A stretch of 13,583 bases of DNA from NCBI GenBank assembly GCA_902782815.1, contig CACZOS010000239.1:1-13583 (forward strand). The letters run 5' to 3'. The stretch is from an uncultured Lachnospiraceae bacterium. Lineage in GTDB: Bacteria > Bacillota > Clostridia > Lachnospirales > Lachnospiraceae. The notes under the pieces were generated by a model. It had not been told where the DNA came from and did not search any database. It saw only the letters and a list, made by a program, of their open reading frames with translations. The position numbers and the translations under genes are program-made. This document shows positions 7,312 through 13,583 of the stretch, piece after piece (within the stretch, counting starts at the first letter, position 1; every line of letters starts with the position of its first letter).

Positions 7312-7586
7312 TATTTGAACGCGTTTAAGGCTGCTTTTCATATCTTTTCTCCTCTCTGTCCTCTGTCAAAAGCAATTTTTACCTCTTATTTTTTTGCTGA
7401 TTATTATTTTCATTTATAAGTACTTTTCTTTATATTTAGAATTCTTCGGAACGGATCAAGTGACAAATGATCGGTAACCCTCTTTGCCTGGACAAGGTAA
7501 CAACTGTTTAATCCCCCAGAAAGGAAATGAAAGGACGATCACGCTTCAGATCTCCTGTCCTCTTCCCAATTCATGGTATTATGGAC

Positions 7587-7625
7587 AAAAAAACAGAAGC
7601 AATACTTTGCTAATGTAAGTATTGC
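7587..7625 (-). terminator. Intrinsic terminator of the glgB-scpA-scpB operon
   Basis: On the minus strand GCAATACTT (7625-7617) pairs perfectly with AAGTATTGC (7607-7599) around a 9-nt loop, and TTCTG plus seven T residues (7593-7587) follow. It lies about 150 bp after the scpB stop. The 9-bp stem is AT-rich but the T tract is strong. Confidence 0.7.
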
Positions 7626-7729
7626 CTCCCCTTAATCAGGTAAAAAACCTGTCTTAATCATCAATTGATGCTTTGGATGCTTCCTATATTTGACAGATAA
7701 TCCACAGACATCCATCCGTCTTTCCCAGA

Positions 7730-7762
7730 CCGGGATGATCTGCCGTTTTCCCGGATTTTTTT
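7730..7762 (+). terminator. Possible plus-strand intrinsic terminator just past scpB
   Basis: On the plus strand CCGGGA (7730-7735) pairs with TCCCGG (7749-7754) across a 13-nt loop, and ATTTTTTT follows at once. No T tract follows in the minus direction, so it would act only on plus-strand transcripts. It would shield the 3' end of scpB from antisense transcription or end an unrecognised plus-strand RNA. The loop is long for a terminator. Confidence 0.35.
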
Positions 7763-7770
7763 CTTAAGTT

Positions 7771-8457
7771 CTATACCGGCACAGAGATGGCAGCTCCCAC
7801 CTCTTCCATGGCCTCTTCCATAAAGCCCTGCTTCGTCACTTCATCGATATCCGGAAGCTCATCAATGGAAGAGACGCCGAAAGACCGCAGAAACTCTTCC
7901 GTGGTGCCGAAGACGATGGGACGTCCGATGGTGTTTTTCCTCCCCAGTTCCCGGACAAGATTGTATTCGATCAGTTTATTGACGGCGAAGTCACATTTCA
8001 CCCCGCGGATGGCTTCAATCTCCTGTTTGGTGACCGGCTGTTTGTAGGCGATGATGGATAAGGTTTCCAGCATCACATCCGTCAGGCTTCTCTTCTTCGG
8101 CTGGTTCACCAGCTTCTGAACATATTCATAGGCCTCTGTTTTGGTGCAGATCTGCCAGGAATCCTCCAGTTCGATCAGGGTGATCCCCCTTGACTCCTGT
8201 CCGTATTCCTCCTGCATGGAAAGAAGGATCTTCTTAAGGTTCCCGGGCTCCATCTCCAGTACTTCGGCCAGTCTCTTTAAGGGGACCGACCGGCCCATGG
8301 TAAATAGAATAGCCTCCAGGATTCCTTTTATCCTTTCCTTATCTATCTCCTGATCGGCATGCCGGTCCTTTTCCCGGACAGTATCCGGTTCCGGGTCCGG
8401 ACGGAAATCCCCGCTCATGCCCGGAAGACTCAGCTGTCTGTAATCCTGGTTTTCCAT
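7771..8457 (-). CDS. scpB: ScpB, segregation and condensation protein B
   Basis: ScpB is the winged-helix dimer subunit that binds ScpA in the SMC-ScpAB chromosome condensation complex. The conserved part starts at IKGILEAILFTMGRSVPLKRLAEVLE and includes VMLETLSIIAYKQPVTKQEIEAIRGV, the strongest family signature, and GRPIVFGTTEEFLRSFGV near the end. I place the start at the ATG 8457-8455 and not at 8463-8461, because GGAGG touches the earlier ATG directly but sits 6 bp from the second. That gives 228 residues, longer than the usual 190-200, because of a polar N-terminal tail of about 40 residues with QLSLPGM near its start. The gene follows scpA by 11 bp and ends the operon. Confidence 0.93.
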   Translation of the reverse strand: MENQDYRQLSLPGMSGDFRPDPEPDTVREKDRHADQEIDKERIKGILEAILFTMGRSVPLKRLAEVLEMEPGNLKKILLSMQEEYGQESRGITLIELEDSWQICTKTEAYEYVQKLVNQPKKRSLTDVMLETLSIIAYKQPVTKQEIEAIRGVKCDFAVNKLIEYNLVRELGRKNTIGRPIVFGTTEEFLRSFGVSSIDELPDIDEVTKQGFMEEAMEEVGAAISVPV

Positions 8458-8468
8458 TCTCATCCTCC

Positions 8469-9215
8469 TTAATTCGCTTCCGCATGAGTCAGATAGATCT
8501 CATCGAAATTCTTCTCCTGGACCACGGTGATCTCCCCCTGCTTCATCAGTTCCAGCACCGCCAGAAAAGTGACCACGACACTTTCTCTTCCGGGCTGGAT
8601 CTCCAGCAGGGTACGGAAGTTGATATGGGCCAGTCCTTTGATCTGATGAAGGATATCCTTCATCCGGTCCTCTACCTTGAACCGTTCCTTCTCTATCTTG
8701 CCGAACTTGCTTCTGACCGGATCCTGGCGGTCTTTTTTCCTCTTCATGACCATGCAGAAGATCCGGTTGAGCTGCTGCAAAGACAAGTCTCCCACGATCT
8801 CGCCGGGATCCACCGGTTCTTCATGAGTTTTTATCTCCTCCGGAACAGACTCCTCCTTGTAAAAGATCCTGTCTGCGTCGATACTGCGGTCCTTCAGCTC
8901 TCCGGCGGCATATTTGTACATTTTATACTCCACCAGCCTGGCTACCAGTTCCTCTCTGGGATCCTCTTCTTCCTCCTCTTCCCGGCGGGGAAGAAGCATT
9001 CTGGATTTGATCCTTAAAAGGGTGGAGGCCATCACCAGGAATTCCCCCAGACTTTCCATGGAGTAGATTTCCTCCAGCATATGCAGGTATTCCATGTACT
9101 GGTCGGTGATCATGGCGATGGGTATGTCGTATATGCTCACTTTATTTTTCTCTATCAGATGGAGCAGGAGGTCCAGGGGACCTTCAAACACATCCGTCTT
9201 TACATCCAGCTTCAT
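8469..9215 (-). CDS. scpA: ScpA, segregation and condensation protein A (kleisin)
   Basis: ScpA is the kleisin that bridges the SMC heads and binds ScpB. The 248-residue length is normal. The N-terminal signature FEGPLDLLLHLIEKNKVSIYDIPIAMITDQYMEYL (10-44) is unmistakable. STLLRIKSRMLLPRREEEEEE (about 64-84) gives the usual acidic loop, and the C-terminal winged helix (about 170-240) ends in FLAVLELMKQGEITVVQEKNFDEIYL. The ATG overlaps the glgB stop codon (ATGA, 4 bp), and AGAGAGGAATG lies just upstream, inside the end of glgB. Translation is therefore likely coupled to glgB, an unusual partner for a chromosome-segregation gene. scpB follows directly. Confidence 0.95.
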   Translation of the reverse strand: MKLDVKTDVFEGPLDLLLHLIEKNKVSIYDIPIAMITDQYMEYLHMLEEIYSMESLGEFLVMASTLLRIKSRMLLPRREEEEEEDPREELVARLVEYKMYKYAAGELKDRSIDADRIFYKEESVPEEIKTHEEPVDPGEIVGDLSLQQLNRIFCMVMKRKKDRQDPVRSKFGKIEKERFKVEDRMKDILHQIKGLAHINFRTLLEIQPGRESVVVTFLAVLELMKQGEITVVQEKNFDEIYLTHAEAN

Positions 9216-11194
9216 CCATCATTCCTCTCTGGACTGATCTCTTTGTGTTTGTTTTTATATCTGGCGATGACCGCTTCTTCCCGGGAGCCGTATCTGGCGA
9301 TATCCTGTTCCTCGGGGGACTCGTATCCGGGGATGATGGCCTTGATCTTCTCCAACCCGTCATCTTCTCTGACTGTACACCGGTCTACTTTATGAATAAT
9401 GGCGCCGAAGGCCGGGATATGGACACTTACCGAGTAGTCCCACCACTTATATCCCCTGTCCTCGGTGTGGATATCTTCTTTCACATCCATGAAATATCCG
9501 CCGTATTCCTGTCTTTCCCCGGAGAGAACCTCCCGGAACACGCCGGGATGATCATAACCGAAACGGAAATTCGGATATTCGTTATCACTCATGTTGAGGA
9601 CCACCACGTACCGGTTGTCCCCGGAAAAACGTTCATAGACGTAAACCCTTTCCTCCACGGCATCCACCTCAAGCCAGCGGAAATGTTCGGAATTGTAATC
9701 CCCGTCGTAGAAAGCCGGCTGGGAAATGTAGAGGTGGTTCAGTTCCTTCAAATACTTTTTCAGGGCTTTGTGTTTGGGATAATCCAGCAGCATCCAGTCA
9801 CATTCCCTGGACTGATCCCACTCCCGGAACATACCGATCTCGTTTCCCATAAAGTTGAGTTTCTTGCCGGGATGGGTAAACATATAGGTATACAGGGTCT
9901 TCACCTGCTGGAACTTGACATCATACTCTCCCCACATCTTCTGGATGATGGTTGCCTTCCCATGGACCACCTCATCGTGGGACAGGGGAAGCAGATAGTG
10001 CTCACGGTAAAAATATGCCATGGAGAAGGAAAGCTTGTGGTAATTGGATTTCCGGTCGTAGGGATGGATGCGGAAATAGTTCAGGGTATCGTTCATCCAG
10101 CCCATGTCCCATTTGTAATCGAAACCCAGACCATCGTACTCCACCGGTGCCGTCACCTTGGGATAGTTGGTGGAATCCTCCGCGATGAGCATGGCCGTGG
10201 GATGTCTCTGCTGAAGTCCCTTGTTCATATTCCGGATAAAGGCCAGGGCTCCCTGGTTGACTCCCTTGGAGGAATCCCCCTGCCAGTAGATGGCATTGCT
10301 GATGGCGTCCATGCGGATGCCGTCAAAGTGGAACCTGGTGAGCCAGAAATCCGCCGCGGACTGCAGGAAAGTACAGACGTCGCCACGGTAATAGTTGAAG
10401 TTGCAGGTGCCCCACTGGCTGTAACCGATCTCGGGTTCGGGGTACTCGTAGAGAGGGGTGCCGTCGAACCTGAGAAGGGCGTAATCGTTGGTCACAAAAT
10501 GAACGGGAACAAAGTCCACGATGACACCGATCCCCTCACGGTGAAAAAGGTCCACCATCCTCATCAGGTCTTTCGCCTCCCCGTAACGGGAGCTGGGGCA
10601 GAAGAAGCCGCTTACCTGGTATCCCCAGGATTCATCGGAGGGATGTTCCGCCAGAGGCATCATCTCCACATGGGTATAGCCCATCTCCTTGAGATAAGGG
10701 ATGATCTGTTCCGCGAATTCATCATAGCGGAACCATCCGTTTTCCCCCCGGTCATTTCTCTTCCATGAGCCCAGATGTACCTCATAGATATTGACGGGGG
10801 AATCATAGTTCTTGGACCGGTTCTTCATCCACTCCCCGTCGCCAAAGGTAAAGGAGTCCATATCCACGATCCTGGAGGCGGTCCTGGGTCTTACTTCCGA
10901 ACCGTTTCCGAAGGGATCAAATCTGTCTCTTACGATCCCGTCCTCCTGGTGGATCCGGTATTTGTAGAGGTCGCCGATCCTCATATCCTTCATGGTAATG
11001 CTATAGATACCTGACTCGCCGTCCTGGACCAAAACATGGCCGGACCCGTCCCAGCCGTTGAAATCCCCGATCAGTTCCACTTTTTCCGCCCGGGGAGCAT
11101 AGACGCGGAAGACGTATCCCTCCTCAGTGGGATGTACGCCGAAATAATCATAGGCATCAAAAGACTGACCGATATAAAAATCATGTATATTCAT
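9212..11194 (-). CDS. glgB: GlgB, 1,4-alpha-glucan branching enzyme (GH13)
   Basis: GlgB cuts alpha-1,4-glucan chains and rejoins them through alpha-1,6 links in glycogen synthesis. I start it at ATG 11194-11192 (MNIHDF), with CCGGAGG 9-10 bp upstream. The frame stays open 52 codons further, but that stretch covers the promoter and is not coding in character. The 660-residue product has an N-terminal CBM48 domain (about 14-110) and a GH13 barrel with VIVDFVPVHF, the nucleophile Asp296 in GIRMDAIS, the acid/base Glu339 in LIAEDS and the stabiliser Asp407 in LSHDEVVHGK. A C-terminal beta domain ends near AFGAIIHKVD (about 603). The last 55 residues form a highly charged tail beyond the usual end. 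The stop overlaps the scpA start by 4 bp. No other glycogen gene is adjacent. Confidence 0.95.
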   Translation of the reverse strand: MNIHDFYIGQSFDAYDYFGVHPTEEGYVFRVYAPRAEKVELIGDFNGWDGSGHVLVQDGESGIYSITMKDMRIGDLYKYRIHQEDGIVRDRFDPFGNGSEVRPRTASRIVDMDSFTFGDGEWMKNRSKNYDSPVNIYEVHLGSWKRNDRGENGWFRYDEFAEQIIPYLKEMGYTHVEMMPLAEHPSDESWGYQVSGFFCPSSRYGEAKDLMRMVDLFHREGIGVIVDFVPVHFVTNDYALLRFDGTPLYEYPEPEIGYSQWGTCNFNYYRGDVCTFLQSAADFWLTRFHFDGIRMDAISNAIYWQGDSSKGVNQGALAFIRNMNKGLQQRHPTAMLIAEDSTNYPKVTAPVEYDGLGFDYKWDMGWMNDTLNYFRIHPYDRKSNYHKLSFSMAYFYREHYLLPLSHDEVVHGKATIIQKMWGEYDVKFQQVKTLYTYMFTHPGKKLNFMGNEIGMFREWDQSRECDWMLLDYPKHKALKKYLKELNHLYISQPAFYDGDYNSEHFRWLEVDAVEERVYVYERFSGDNRYVVVLNMSDNEYPNFRFGYDHPGVFREVLSGERQEYGGYFMDVKEDIHTEDRGYKWWDYSVSVHIPAFGAIIHKVDRCTVREDDGLEKIKAIIPGYESPEEQDIARYGSREEAVIARYKNKHKEISPERNDG

Positions 11195-11246
11195 ACAAAT
11201 TCGCCTCCGGAAATGATTCTGTTCATAAGAAATAGATCTTTTCTTT

Positions 11247-11275
11247 ATTGTAAGAAATTGCGCAAGAAAATTCAA
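11247..11275 (-). promoter_or_regulatory. Candidate sigma-A promoter of glgB-scpA-scpB
   Basis: On the minus strand TTGAAT (11275-11270) and TACAAT (11252-11247) have a 17-bp spacer. It lies just after the rny terminator and about 50 bp before the glgB start, so initiation would be near 11240. Its position argues against the longer upstream start for glgB. Confidence 0.65.
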
Positions 11276-11297
11276 GGACTGTATGGATATAAATAAG

Positions 11298-11326
11298 AAA
11301 AAGAGGGCTTCCACATGGAAACCCTC
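11298..11326 (-). terminator. Intrinsic terminator of rny
   Basis: On the minus strand GAGGGTTTCC (11326-11317) pairs with GGAAGCCCTC (11312-11303) around a 4-nt ATGT loop, with one T-G wobble, and five T residues follow, then CTT. It lies about 60 bp after the rny stop codon and separates rny from the glgB unit. Confidence 0.9.
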
Positions 11327-11384
11327 CGCGCTTTTGAATATGTATCTCATTTCCGGAGTAGATCTTACTCCTTCCCGCTAAAAC

Positions 11385-12938
11385 TTATTTCGCGTAATCG
11401 ACAGCTCTTGATTCCCGGATGACATTTACCTTGATCTGTCCCGGATAATCCAGCTCACTCTCGATCTGTTTTGAAATATTTCTCGCTAAAAGAATCATAT
11501 CAGAATCGCTAACCTGCTCAGGAACTACTGCTACCCGAATCTCACGGCCTGCCTGAATAGCAAAACTCTTATCAACTCCCTTAAAGGCGTTTGCTATATC
11601 TTCCAACTGTCTTAATCCCGTGGTGTACGTTTCCAATGTTTCACGTCTGGCACCCGGTCTTGCTGCGGAGATCGTATCAGCTGCCTGTACGATACACGCG
11701 ATCAGACTGGTAGGTTCAACATCACCATGATGAGATTCAACAGCGTTTATTACGATTTGAGATTCTTTGTATCTCTTACATAAATCAACACCAATTGTGA
11801 TATGAGAGCCTTCCATCTCATGATCCACGGATTTACCGATATCATGCAACAGACCTGCTCTTTTTGCCAAACGAACATCTTCTCCGATCTCTCCTGCGAG
11901 AAGACCGGACAGCTGTGCTACTTCAATGGAATGCTTCAACGCGTTCTGTCCGTAACTGGTACGGTACTTCATCTTACCGAGAAGTCTGACCAGTTCAGAA
12001 CGGATGCCGTGAATTCCTACCTCAAGGATGGCAGCTTCACCGGCTTCCTTCATGCTCTGCTCCACTTCGTTCTGCGCCTTTTCCACCATCTCTTCGATTC
12101 TTGCCGGATGGATCCTGCCGTCCACGATCAGTTTCTCAAGGGCGATCCTGGCGACCTCACGCCTTACGGGATCAAAGCTTGAAAGGATGACCGCCTCCGG
12201 AGTATCATCGATGATGAGGTCGACACCGGTGAGGGTCTCGATGGTACGGATGTTCCGGCCTTCACGGCCAATGATCCTGCCCTTCATCTCATCATTGGGA
12301 AGCTGAACTAAAGAGATCGTCGTCTCGGCCACATGGTCTGCCGCACATTTCTGGATGGCGGTGACCACATAGTCCTTGGCCTTTTTGCCGGCCTCTTCCT
12401 TGGCCCTGGTTTCCATTTCTTTCACCATGATGGCCATGTCATGTTTCACATCATTTTCAACAGTTTTCAGCAGATAATCTTTTGCCTGTTCAGAGGTTAA
12501 ACCTGAAATTCTTTCCAGTTCCTGTGTGTGCTTAGCATGAAGTTCGTCAACTTTCGCCTTCTGACGATCCAGTGCGGATTCCTTGTGGGAAAGTGTCTGT
12601 TCTTTCTTCTCAAGATTCTCCAGCTTGCGGTCGATCTGCTCTTCCTTATTCAGGACGCGCTTTTCATACCGCTGGATTTCTGCTCTGCGCTCTTTGGTCT
12701 CTTTCTCGAACTCATTCTTTGCCTTCAGCGTTTCTTCCTTCGCTTCAAGCAGTGCCTCCCTCTTCTTGGTCTCCGCAGTCTTTAAAGCCTCATCGAGAAT
12801 CTCTCTGGCTTTGTCCTCCGCGCTTCCGACCTTGGCCTCAGATACCTTCTTGTGGTAATTCAGGGCAACAAAAGAAGAAATGAGTGCTGTAAGAATGATG
12901 GCGCCGATCAGAATGGGAAAAAAAACGGCTAAACTCAT
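11385..12938 (-). CDS. rny: RNase Y, membrane-anchored endoribonuclease
   Basis: RNase Y starts bulk mRNA decay in many Firmicutes and is anchored to the membrane. The 517-residue length is standard. Residues 4-25 form the N-terminal transmembrane helix. A long Lys/Glu-rich coiled coil (about 30-200) follows, then the KH domain with [12 protein letters not shown] (220-231), the HD domain with the metal-binding pair in [13 protein letters not shown] (His365, Asp366) and ESHHGD (401-406), and the conserved C-terminus. The ATG is the only possible start in this frame. Its AGGAGG lies 13 bp away, longer than usual, and can fold into a small hairpin. It has its own promoter and terminator. GC content is visibly lower in the 3' third (about 35-43% in several 60-bp lines at 11460-11860) than at 12000-12240 (about 55-58%). 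Confidence 0.97.
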   Translation of the reverse strand: MSLAVFFPILIGAIILTALISSFVALNYHKKVSEAKVGSAEDKAREILDEALKTAETKKREALLEAKEETLKAKNEFEKETKERRAEIQRYEKRVLNKEEQIDRKLENLEKKEQTLSHKESALDRQKAKVDELHAKHTQELERISGLTSEQAKDYLLKTVENDVKHDMAIMVKEMETRAKEEAGKKAKDYVVTAIQKCAADHVAETTISLVQLPNDEMKGRIIGREGRNIRTIETLTGVDLIIDDTPEAVILSSFDPVRREVARIALEKLIVDGRIHPARIEEMVEKAQNEVEQSMKEAGEAAILEVGIHGIRSELVRLLGKMKYRTSYGQNALKHSIEVAQLSGLLAGEIGEDVRLAKRAGLLHDIGKSVDHEMEGSHITIGVDLCKRYKESQIVINAVESHHGDVEPTSLIACIVQAADTISAARPGARRETLETYTTGLRQLEDIANAFKGVDKSFAIQAGREIRVAVVPEQVSDSDMILLARNISKQIESELDYPGQIKVNVIRESRAVDYAK

Positions 12939-12944
12939 ACCTAC

Positions 12945-12957
12945 AGGAGCACCTCCT
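12945..12957 (-). promoter_or_regulatory. Shine-Dalgarno hairpin before rny
   Basis: On the minus strand AGGAG-GTG-CTCCT forms a perfect 5-bp stem with a 3-nt loop and covers the AGGAGG sequence. The ATG is 13 bp from this AGGAGG, which is long. Folding would hide the site, so it may tune translation of rny; a weaker GTAGGT nearer the ATG is the other possible binding site. Confidence 0.4.
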
Positions 12958-12971
12958 TATTTAGTTATTTA

Positions 12972-12987
12972 TCGTACAAAAGTACAA
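12972..12987. promoter_or_regulatory. Dyad at the rny transcription start, possible operator
   Basis: TCGTAC-AAAA-GTACAA is a near-perfect dyad (five of six pairs) lying just downstream of the rny -10 box, about where transcription should start. Its core TACAAAAGT (12975-12983) is repeated exactly at 13012-13020, next to and overlapping the -35 box. No known regulator was recognised. Confidence 0.35.
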
Positions 12988-12994
12988 CAATATT

Positions 12995-13023
12995 ATTTTA
13001 GTCGCAATTAATACAAAAGTCAA
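12995..13023 (-). promoter_or_regulatory. Candidate sigma-A promoter of rny
   Basis: On the minus strand TTGACT (13023-13018) and TAAAAT (13000-12995) have a 17-bp spacer, each with five of six consensus matches. The -35 overlaps the stop codon of the MATE transporter gene, and no terminator separates the two genes, so rny may also receive read-through. Confidence 0.7.
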
Positions 13024-13583
13024 GTATTATCTTTAACCAGGCTCCTTCTCCAGATACCGCTTCTCACGTAGAAAAATCCGATGGGTACGGAGGCAAATGG
13101 AGCGGCCATACAGGCCAGATAGATGCCCGTCACCCCGAAGAGACTCTCCAGGATCACCACCAGGAGGATCCTCACCGGGATACAGTTGACAAATGAGGAG
13201 AACATTACCCACATGGTATGCCCCGCTCCGGTCATAAATCCGTGATAGGTCAGGAACATGGCATAGAAGATCTGGCCCAGCATCTCTATCCTCAGATTGA
13301 GTATGGCGGCATGTAGTACCGCCGGTTCCCCGGTAAAGAAACCGCAGAGAAAAGGAGCCGTTACTTCTACAAATAACATTAAAACTACCGCTATACTAAC
13401 GGTGATCTTCATCGCCTGCTTCAGGACTTCCCTTGATCGGTCATATAATCCTGCTCCCAGATTCTGGGCAGCCATGGTGGCGGTGCCTGTGGACATGGCC
13501 GACAGAATCAGCTGGCAGGTATCCTTGATCTTGATGGATACCCCGTTACCGGCAGAAACATCCACGCCGTATTTGTTGATAAA
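13020..13583 (-). CDS. MATE-family multidrug/sodium antiporter (partial, C-terminal part)
   Basis: The frame is open from the window edge to the stop at 13022-13020 and gives 187 residues; whole MATE proteins have about 450. The stretch STGTATMAAQNLGAGLYDRSREVLKQA is the typical loop of the C-terminal lobe (QNLGAG with following Arg/Lys-rich helix). Several membrane segments follow, with the TYHGFMTGAGHTMWVMFSSFVN and PVRILLVVIL blocks and the short basic end GIWRRSLVKDNT. MATE proteins export drugs or metabolites in exchange for Na+ or H+; the substrate cannot be told from this part. The N-terminal lobe is outside the window. Its stop codon overlaps the rny promoter. Confidence 0.85.
   Translation of the reverse strand, partial: FINKYGVDVSAGNGVSIKIKDTCQLILSAMSTGTATMAAQNLGAGLYDRSREVLKQAMKITVSIAVVLMLFVEVTAPFLCGFFTGEPAVLHAAILNLRIEMLGQIFYAMFLTYHGFMTGAGHTMWVMFSSFVNCIPVRILLVVILESLFGVTGIYLACMAAPFASVPIGFFYVRSGIWRRSLVKDNT

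Larger units (their letters stand above)
6962..7770. other. Intergenic region between scpB and the mmdA-like operon, no convincing gene
   Basis: About 800 bp without a supported gene. Read on the minus strand it holds, in order: a dyad just after scpB, the scp terminator, an AT-rich stretch (about 7260-7440), a perfect -10 box next to a Rex-like dyad, a second Rex-like dyad, a good promoter, and a leader hairpin. Other elements are the inverted repeat CAGGT-AAAAA-ACCTG (7637-7651), flanked by two copies of CTTAATCA (7631-7638, 7653-7660). A 14-codon minus-strand ORF (7341-7297) has a strong ribosome binding site, but its frame is stopped by one TAA before 67 further open codons. I do not call it a gene. 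Confidence 0.6.

Noticed and set aside
7446..7593. Plus-strand small ORF near 7527 (28 codons) and dyad GATCA/TGATC near 7455
   Set aside because: The ribosome binding site touches the ATG, the product has no recognisable feature, and the dyad has only 5 bp with a 9-nt loop. Both fit chance.
6962..7770. Known riboswitch or T-box leader upstream of the operon
   Set aside because: I could not find a T-box AGGGUGG-type element or any conserved core of biotin, TPP, cobalamin or other common classes in this stretch.
8458..8463. Earlier ATG of scpB
   Set aside because: The GGAGG is immediately adjacent to this ATG, leaving no spacing, while the ATG two codons later has 6 bp.
9245..10768. Long plus-strand ORF of 507 codons opposite glgB
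   Set aside because: It is fully antisense to a glgB with all catalytic motifs, has no recognisable domain or ribosome binding site, and its composition is the shadow of the other strand.
11195..11350. 52-codon N-terminal extension of glgB
   Set aside because: The stretch contains the rny terminator and the glgB promoter, has no ribosome binding site at its ATG, and reads as non-coding. The ATG at 11194 has GGAGG and opens directly into the CBM48 domain.

Overview
The window comes from a low-to-mid GC Firmicute, most likely a Clostridia anaerobe of the Lachnospiraceae type. The evidence is RNase Y, ScpA/ScpB, strong AGGAGG-type ribosome binding sites before almost every gene, and a biotin-dependent sodium-pump operon typical of gut fermenters. 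This placement is inferred from gene content and style, not from a marker-gene comparison. Every supported gene lies on the minus strand, so transcription runs from high to low coordinates. I see no tRNA, rRNA, CRISPR array, insertion sequence or phage gene.

Layout in the direction of transcription. (1) 13583-13020: the C-terminal part of a MATE-family transporter, cut by the window edge. (2) 12938-11385: rny (RNase Y), with its own promoter overlapping the MATE stop codon and an intrinsic terminator after it. (3) 11194-7771: glgB-scpA-scpB, with its own promoter. GlgB (glycogen branching enzyme) overlaps scpA by 4 bp, and scpB follows 11 bp after scpA. ScpA and ScpB are the non-SMC subunits of the chromosome condensation complex. 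A terminator lies about 150 bp past scpB. (4) 7770-6962: about 800 bp with no convincing gene, AT-rich in its middle, holding candidate promoters, two Rex-like operator sequences and a leader hairpin. (5) 6961-2196: a five-gene operon, in order a 12S-type acyl-CoA carboxyltransferase (MmdA-like), an OadG-family membrane anchor, a biotin carrier protein, an OadB membrane pump, and an OadA/5S-type carboxyltransferase. It ends in a GC-rich terminator. (6) 1997-1: a cysteine desulfurase followed by thiI (cut by the window edge), the sulfur donor and acceptor pair for 4-thiouridine in tRNA and/or thiamine synthesis.

The most notable unit is the five-gene operon. Textbook sodium-translocating decarboxylases use one carboxyltransferase. 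Here both a CoA-ester type (12S-like) and a keto-acid type (5S-like) flank one biotin carrier and one OadB pump, and no biotin carboxylase is present. The set therefore equals the three parts of a transcarboxylase (12S, 1.3S, 5S) plus the parts of a sodium pump. It could move carboxyl groups between methylmalonyl-CoA-like and oxaloacetate/pyruvate pools and spend surplus carboxylbiotin on sodium export. Two sequences resembling the NADH-sensing Rex operator lie upstream, which would tie the operon to redox state. Both ideas are inference from sequence and need tests.
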